Shown: piece after piece, positions 20,203 through 25,907 of the stretch | Layout: the number at the start of each line of letters is the position of its first letter | How positions within the stretch are numbered: the stretch's first letter is position 1 | Program-made: the position numbers and the translations under genes | From: Gnetum montanum | Taxonomy: Eukaryota > Streptophyta > Gnetopsida > Gnetales > Gnetaceae | Direction of reading: 5' to 3' | Length of the DNA: 25,907 bases | Assembly (NCBI GenBank): GCA_015680685.1 | Contig: MNCI01006861.1 | Span: 556,921 to 582,827, forward strand | Notes under the pieces: generated by a model | Told to the model about the DNA's origin: nothing | The model's database searches: none | The model's input: only the letters and a program-made list of their open reading frames with translations

Positions 20203-20760
20203 TATCATCATCATCATTATCATCCTAGCATTGTTCCAACAAAATGGGGTTGGCTACTTTAGTTCTCTTTTGCCAACCACCCATAAGAATAGATTTGTAT
20301 CTATTTGTAATTTTTTCATATCATTCGCAATCATTTTTTTCTCATATCTTTTTTTTTTTTGTTCTTTTAGGGCTTTCCTATATAGTAATTTCATAGTCTT
20401 TTTTGATAGGTTCATCATTTGATCTTCTTTGTACATGTTCAAATAATCTAAGACTTTATACCTATAACTTATCTAAAATAGAAGGCACTCTAACTGTGCC
20501 TATAATTTTTGTATTATAAAATTTATATTTTATTATAATATCCAACATCCATCTAAGAATTCCTATTTTTACCATACTAATTTGTTGTTCATGTCTCTTT
20601 TGTATAACTCACCATTTAGCACCATATAAAATGCCAAACCTAATTACTATCATCTAAAACTTTCATTTTAGTTTTATTGAAAAATATTCTATCAAATTTG
20701 GCATGGTTTTACAATCAATTATCAACTTAGCATTTACCTTTGTTCTTTTCTATCAAGGCT
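20203..20760 (-). mobile_element. Decayed 3' end of an RTE-type LINE (minus strand)
   Basis: On the minus strand the reading shows ILYGAKW, RHEQQISMVKIGILRWM and LRLFEHVQRRSNDEP, which match the end of plant RTE-clade ORF2 (usual form YGxECW, MLRWM, RxRWFGHVxRRP). It ends with KRTKVANP and the noncoding end CCCCATTTTGTTGG. A (GAT)n-like tail follows at about 20204-20223, the usual 3' terminus of plant RTE elements. Stops and shifts are frequent. The 5' boundary near 20760 is approximate; the copy is strongly 5' truncated. Confidence 0.75.
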
Positions 20761-21334
20761 TGGGATTAGCAATGGTATATTTCAAACCTACCTATCCACA
20801 TATAGAAAATAAATGTTGTGGAAAAGTAAACACATCAATCTACACTAACATCAAAACACTCTAATACATAACCATCATACAAAGCAAAGGATAAAAATAA
20901 ATACAAAGCATTAAAAGGATTAGGATCATCACCTAGAGGCTCAATGCTCATCTCACCAAGGTAGCATCCTAAAATGGTCAATGGATAAGCAAAATCCTAA
21001 CCTCTTTCAAATGATTATATCCAAGCTCAAATCTAGGTCTAACATAACATAAGCTAATTATCCATGGAAAGAAGGAGGGTTAGCATTAGGTTAATAGCTG
21101 ATTGTAATACCTTATCAAATTTCATGGATGAGTTCTCTTTTAGATTTTGTAGATGCTAGGGCATTCCCCAAATGTGATGAGAAGTAAGAAAAAATATATG
21201 ACATGCAATTTTAATAATAACATAAATATTGGTGAAATAGAATTTACAATTCAAGGTAATAAAATTTAAAAAAAATCTACAAAACAGCAACCAAGTCTAC
21301 TATCATAAATAAAAATTGCTACATCACTATTCTA
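20761..21334. other. Segment between two LINE ends, nothing recognised
   Basis: AT-rich sequence without a sustained frame or recognised element motif. Confidence 0.45.
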
Positions 21335-21507
21335 GAAAAGGCATTGAAAGGAAGACTAAAGAAGAGATGAAGAAAATAATTGAAGATAATTTGAAGAAAC
21401 TATAAATAAATAAAGATCTAGCTCTTCATAGAGATAAAAGACAAAAAAGAACTCATTCAACTCACCCCATTTTGTTGGGACAAGGCCAGGATGATCAATC
21501 ATCATGG
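21335..21507 (+). mobile_element. Decayed 3' end of an RTE-type LINE (plus strand)
   Basis: The plus-strand frame reads ERKTKEEMKKIIEDNLKKL, then a stop, then INKDLALHRDKRQKRTH, matching the RTE ORF2 C-terminus (usual form KDLKxLNLTxDLALDRxxWRxRIH). It runs into CCCCATTTTGTTGGGACAAG and a short GATGAT/ATCATC tail at 21490-21507. It has the same terminal sequence as the minus-strand copy at 20203 but is an independent, shorter fragment in the opposite orientation. Confidence 0.72.
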
Positions 21508-21625
21508 AAACTCCATGTCCTCCAACTCCACCTAAAATTATATAAAGATTCAGTCCTCCATAACTAAGTATGAATAAACTACAAATGCTTCCTCATTCCC
21601 CCATAAACAAGATCATGGTTCTCTC

Positions 21626-21720
21626 ATCACTAACAACATTAACATGATCTTATCACTAACAACATTAACATTAGGATGTAGTACTAGTCTATAAAAGCTA
21701 ACAACATTAACATGATAAGA
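21626..21720. repeat. Three copies of a short repeat (CTAACAACATTAACATGAT)
   Basis: Copies at about 21626-21650, 21652-21674 and 21697-21720, nearly identical over about 19 bp. Two are adjacent and one is separated by about 22 bp. Probably a small local duplication. Confidence 0.7.
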
Positions 21721-24414
21721 CTATACACTACATTGTCACACCAAAGCCAAATTGCATTCTTCAATCCAAATGACAACTATAGTTCTAGGGTGCATTGCAA
21801 GGGCATTATAGCTTATGATCAATATAATTTGACTAGGCACAAGTCTATTCTGAAAATGCAATAGAGACCACAAAATGGTCACCACAAGTTTGGTGTGGAT
21901 AAAATACAAGGATTCCATAACCAATTGAACCACTACTTAGGTATGAATGCATCACAAACCAACCACAAGCAAGTTATGATTATGAGCATAGGACCAAGGT
22001 GACACTGGTCCATCATGACTTGTGTTAGAGTTTATTTTTACATCTCTTAGATGACTCTAATTACACAAGGATCATTTAGGTTATGAGAAAAGTTTACATA
22101 TGGTTCATTAATTAAACAACATTATCATTATACATTTTTCGTAATTTCATTATTCATATTTTGTATTCATTCTTTGTATCTAGAAAACTTGTTATGAATT
22201 ACTTTTTTGTAACTTCTTCCTCTTCTTCTTCTATTTATTTTTCTTTTTAGGAATTTTTCTCATTGGTCAATCTTACATGGGCTAGGCCCTCATGGACTCC
22301 TTCAAAAATTTATAGCTTGACCTGATATGGACTACTACCTCATTTGTAACATGTCCCTCTTCGTAGTCTCTTTACTCCATCATAATCTTCTAAATGGTCT
22401 TCTCTTCCTCTTTAGGAAACTAGACTAGATTATGAATCAGTCACCTCGGATTTTCTATTTCTATTTAGCAAATTAGACTTTTTGGCTCTTAGATTTCATT
22501 ATGAATTCTATTGATCATAATAACAATTGTGTTTCATTCTATTTCTTAATGCAAATTTCTTCCTTACTTTGGACATCTACCTTTGGTTCCTTATAATTCT
22601 AATTCTAACTATCTTTTGTATGACACTACATCCAATATATTTTCTTATGATTCATCATTACTTTCACATTTTGTCTTCTTAACTATTAATTTTTCCCTAC
22701 TACATCTGTCTTTTTCTACACTTCTTCATGATTAATTGATGGTTACTTATGTTCCATGGATAGGGTTGTGACGGTTCATGTGATATGAATCACATCTTTT
22801 CGTTATGACTTGTTTATAAGTGATTATGAACAATCTTGGATAGTTACAAAACTAATAATTATACATCATGTTACAATCATATTTTAACACCCTCAAACCA
22901 AAGGGAAAATTTAAAGCAAGCATACCATGAAGGCAACGCAAGTTGAGTCCTATGGTTTTAATGGCATGAAAGCATCATGAGTAGGCTTCATTTGCAGATA
23001 TTCAAGAGACACACAAACATGACCAAGACATGAGTTGCACATATTTCCAACATGAACCTAAAGGCACAAGCATGCAACTGCTTGTGCCATCATAGATATA
23101 ATCTAAAACATATGCTCTATAATCACCAAAGATGAAATGGTCTAAAATCACCATGAAAGGAAAGGTAAAAAATGCATTAAACTAGCTCTAAGGAATTCAA
23201 GCCTTCATATATAAGGTTATCATATTTATGTATCATCCATAGCTCACATATTATTTTATAATTTTATTTCAAATCATCCAAGATTAATCATTTGTTACAA
23301 TTACTTTCTCAAGGATTAGAGAGAGAATAAATAACATTATGGTTAACAACTAGGTGAGATGTAACAAATAAAAATTACTTTTAAAATAATAATAATAATA
23401 ATTAAGTTTTAAAGGTATAATAACTATAAAATCTATCATGCTAAACCCAAGATAAAAAAAACATGCATTATTACTAAAATTGCAATCAAGGCCTTCATGC
23501 TAATATTGGCAAAATCAACCACATGTACCAAAACCTTTTAATAATCCAAATCAACAGAAGTATATTATAGTTAATCCCTACTTGACACAAGTCATCATAA
23601 GCTTAAGTAATTATAGAAACCATCACTCAAACCTTGTCAAAAATCTTACTTAGACCAAATCCTCACTTGAAAAAATATAATCAAGAGGGCACAGAAGAAA
23701 TTGAAAGCAAGGAAAAGATAAAGAATGAAGGACATGTTACTAAATGCTAAACTCTTGTCAAAGACTCCCTATTAATACACACTAATACTATTTCTCCCTC
23801 TCTCTTCTCTCATCAATAGAATCACTTCATCTAGTTTTCAATACATGCCTAATATGCTAAATGAGATTATGGTTTCAAATATATATAGGCTATAGATTCA
23901 GATCTAATTGCTATGACTTGATAGTATTAACTTTTTAGTTTTTGTGTCTTTTCTAATTGACCAATCATACTTTACCTTTTTAATTAAGCTTTTAAAGGTA
24001 TCTAGAAGGCTCTAGGGGTATCAAATTAGGAATTCTAAACTATTATAAGTTCAAATGACTTCTAAAGGCCATAACTTCTAAACTACTAGCCTAATTACAA
24101 ATCCATCTAAACCTATGTAATCTTGATGTAACTCTCTATGAAACCAACCACTTGATCATATGAATTGATAGGAGCTAACACAATACCATTAAATTTGACA
24201 AATAAACACTCACACATATATCTACATACATTAAACATCAAAACAACCATACTTAACATAATATCCAATTCATAATGGTCATTCAAATCCATGGTACCTA
24301 GCTACATAATCCAAGAAGGTTAGTGTGCATGTGAAGTATATAAACATAAAATCATCTAATCATAATTACTAAGTCATCATCAATACTTAAAATCAATCAA
24401 ATATAAAATAAAGG
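21721..24414. other. AT-rich segment, no supported gene
   Basis: About 2.7 kb without element motifs. An (AAT)n run lies at 23385-23403. On the minus strand between about 22740 and 22290 one frame is mildly protein-like with stops (NPR-stop-LIHNLV, TNEVVVHIRSSYKFLKESMR), but an alternative frame looks similar in places, so I do not call a gene. The right end is the insertion point of LTR C. Confidence 0.45.
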
Positions 24415-25181
24415 TGATGAGCCATGATATCGCGTCTTGCCTCATCTTCTATAAATAAGAGGCGACACCCTTCTTTCTGAGTAGTAAGACTTAGACCCTT
24501 AGCTAGATTCTTGTAGTTTAGTCATTCCAAAGTTAGAATAATTTCTGTGTGCCCGCAATAGGAGTCATAGAGTGAACGAATCTTTATTTGAGCAATTTGT
24601 ACCTGTGCACACATTTTTGTACGGCAATAAAGACTAACTTTATGATAAACCTTGCAGCATACAAATTAAGCTAATTAGTAATTAATTATTTTTTAATGTT
24701 TAATGCTTTCCTAGCTAATTAATATCTCTATCAACCTTCGATCCTCTTAGTTAAGTACACTCAGTACGACCACATCAAGCATGCGTGTAGCACTTGGTAA
24801 CCTAGTAACGATTAGCGTTTGGTAATCCCAGCAGCGTTGCACTGGTTCAAGATGCGTATGGCAAGTGGGAACGGATACTGGTGTTAGGAACATTTACAAA
24901 CTAGTTAATGAATAGTTAAGATAAATTAGCCACTTAGTTCTCTCTCCCTCTCCTTTATTAGCAGAAGACATCAAAAAGGTAAAAGCTATAAAAATCATAT
25001 ACCTCAAGCTTACTTAACCATACAACCATGACAATACAAGTAAGTTTGGGAAGATAATGATTGATTAACCCTAAGTTTTTCATTAAGGCGCATAAGCACT
25101 GAGTACTTGGAGTTCGATCGGATCACGCATGAAACGCTCGTATTCATATGGTTGAGTGTAGGGGTACCTCGCCACTCATCA
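24415..25181 (+). repeat. 5' LTR of element C (767 bp)
   Basis: Starts TGATGAGCC and ends CTCATCA. It shares long blocks with LTR A, including TCATTCCAAAGTTAGAATAA and GTGCCCG, and keeps the U5 segment missing from A. The U3 is very short: only one GATATC (in CATGATATCGCG) and 35 bp between the LTR start and the TATA box. A primer binding site follows after one base, making this the 5' LTR. The flanks AAAGG (left) and TTAGC (right, internal) are not expected to match. Confidence 0.9.
24450..24457 (+). promoter_or_regulatory. TATA box of LTR C
   Basis: TATAAATA followed by AGAGGCG, as in the other LTRs. It would drive transcription of element C rightward. Confidence 0.72.
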
Positions 25182-25202
25182 TTAGCATCATTGTCGGAGA
25201 CT
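25182..25202 (+). other. Decayed primer binding site, tRNA-Asp type
   Basis: From 25183 it reads TAGCATCATTGTCGGAGA. The complement of plant tRNA-Asp 3' end is TGGCGCCGTTGCCGGGGA, the primer site common in Athila/Tat-like elements. Twelve of 18 positions agree and all six differences are G-to-A or C-to-T. It directly follows the LTR, as the site for minus-strand primer annealing should. Confidence 0.8.
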
Positions 25203-25325
25203 TAGTTGTTTATGCACTGCGTAGAACATAGGAAATCATCCATATCATTGAAACATTAGAACGAACCCTTAGGGTTAATCAAAGAAGGACAAGACAATGG
25301 TACATTGCACACTGAATAAGACAAG
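25203..25325 (+). other. 5' leader of element C
   Basis: About 120 bp between the primer binding site and the first plausible gag start. No motif recognised. Confidence 0.5.
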
Positions 25326-25907
25326 ATGTCTACTTCTTCACATAAGAGCACTTCACCGCCTAGGACTAACACAAGAGGTAGTCGATGGCATAATACATGT
25401 AACCAAGATCTACCAATTCATCAATAGTTTCGTGTGGTATATACTCATCACGATGAGCATGTACCTGATTTCACCTTTATTCTCCACCAAGATGAACAAC
25501 TGCGTTGGAGAGACTTGGAGGGTAACATAGTGTTGCCTCCAGACTGATCATTCCCCAACATCCTCCTTTGTGCTCTCACACGAATAGGCATGCCACTGTT
25601 ATATGTGGAATATGTTGCATGCGATCATGACACAAGGGACTATCATCCCACAGAAGCGCAACATCAAAGGGACTTGCAATAGGAGAGATACCATACATCC
25701 TTGAAGGGTAAATGGCCCCATAACTGCATAGACACCATAGACGCTATGAACGAGATGATCACGAAGAACCCCTACTTGCAACTAAAAGCATGCTAGATAT
25801 AACGAAGGCCGTAATAATTCTAACAAGGCACCAAAAGAATAGTAGGATCAAGAGGTTAGACATGAACAACATCCCATGATTTGAAGGGGGATACAACGCT
25901 GACCCTC
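25326..25907 (+). pseudogene. gag: Decayed N-terminal Gag of element C (runs off the window)
   Basis: From ATG at 25326 one frame reads MSTSSHKSTSPPRTNTRG, then on through stops TAG (25425), TGA (25545), TAG (25680) and TAG (25794). It includes YTHHDEHVPDFTFILHQDEQ, LCALTRIGMPLLYVEYVA and DTIDAMNEMITKNPYLQ. At the right edge, in another frame, MNNIP-stop-FEGGYNADP resembles the IPxFxGxxDP start of the plant Gag core domain. The start was chosen because it follows the leader and opens the longest protein-like frame. Assignment to gag rests on position and the final motif; the first 150 codons are not recognised by themselves. Confidence 0.6.

Noticed and set aside
22202-22252. Pyrimidine-rich tract ending TTTTTAGG as an intron acceptor of a host gene
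   Set aside because: No adjoining exon-like coding sequence could be read on the plus strand.
24410-25186. LTR C as another solo LTR
   Set aside because: The flanking 5-mers AAAGG and TTAGC differ, and a primer binding site plus gag-like frame follow directly.

Overview
This window looks like nuclear DNA from a large, repeat-rich plant genome. It is AT-rich, has no intact host gene, and is made mostly of decayed, nested and inverted Ty3/gypsy-type LTR retrotransposons plus two plant RTE-type LINE ends. The retrotransposon proteins have the order Gag, protease, RT, RNase H, integrase and read through frames full of TAG/TAA/TGA. Most of these stops are one C-to-T or G-to-A change away from Gln, Arg or Trp codons, as expected for old methylated transposon DNA. 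I cannot name the species; a gymnosperm or other large-genome plant would fit but is not proven.

Layout. 1-4453 (+): the right part of element A: decayed gag and protease, a large pol deletion, the integrase C-terminal end, a long T-rich 3' noncoding region, a polypurine tract and a 3' LTR (3868-4453). 4454-11160 (-): element B of the same family, with 3' noncoding region, integrase, RNase H, RT, linker, protease and gag, lacking its 5' end. 11161-11802 (-): a second copy of B's integrase segment, 96.4% identical to 7081-7722 and fused in frame to the gag of B. 11803-12556 (+): a 5'-truncated LTR of the family. 13294-14194 (-): a complete solo LTR with a perfect 5-bp target duplication GTGTT. 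14200-16933 (-): a long decayed ORF of unknown family, rich in coiled-coil-like sequence, with the solo LTR at its 3' end. 16934-24414: mostly AT-rich DNA without recognisable genes, with a weak fragment of the element's 3' region, a degenerate repeat set and two RTE LINE 3' ends in opposite orientation. 24415-25907 (+): the 5' end of a third element, C: full 5' LTR, a decayed tRNA-Asp-type primer binding site, leader and start of gag.

The LTR family has perfect 7-bp terminal inverted repeats (TGATGAG/CTCATCA) and a short U3 built from a 14-bp unit around the palindrome GATATC. That array varies from about 9 units (solo LTR) to 5 (A) to 1 (C) upstream of a conserved TATAAATA box. RT and integrase motifs, the tRNA-Asp-type primer site and the apparent absence of a chromodomain place the family with non-chromovirus Ty3/gypsy elements, probably Athila/Tat-like. 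The most novel items are the unidentified decayed ORF at 14200-16933, the variable GATATC array, and the integrase duplication with its integrase-Gag fusion.
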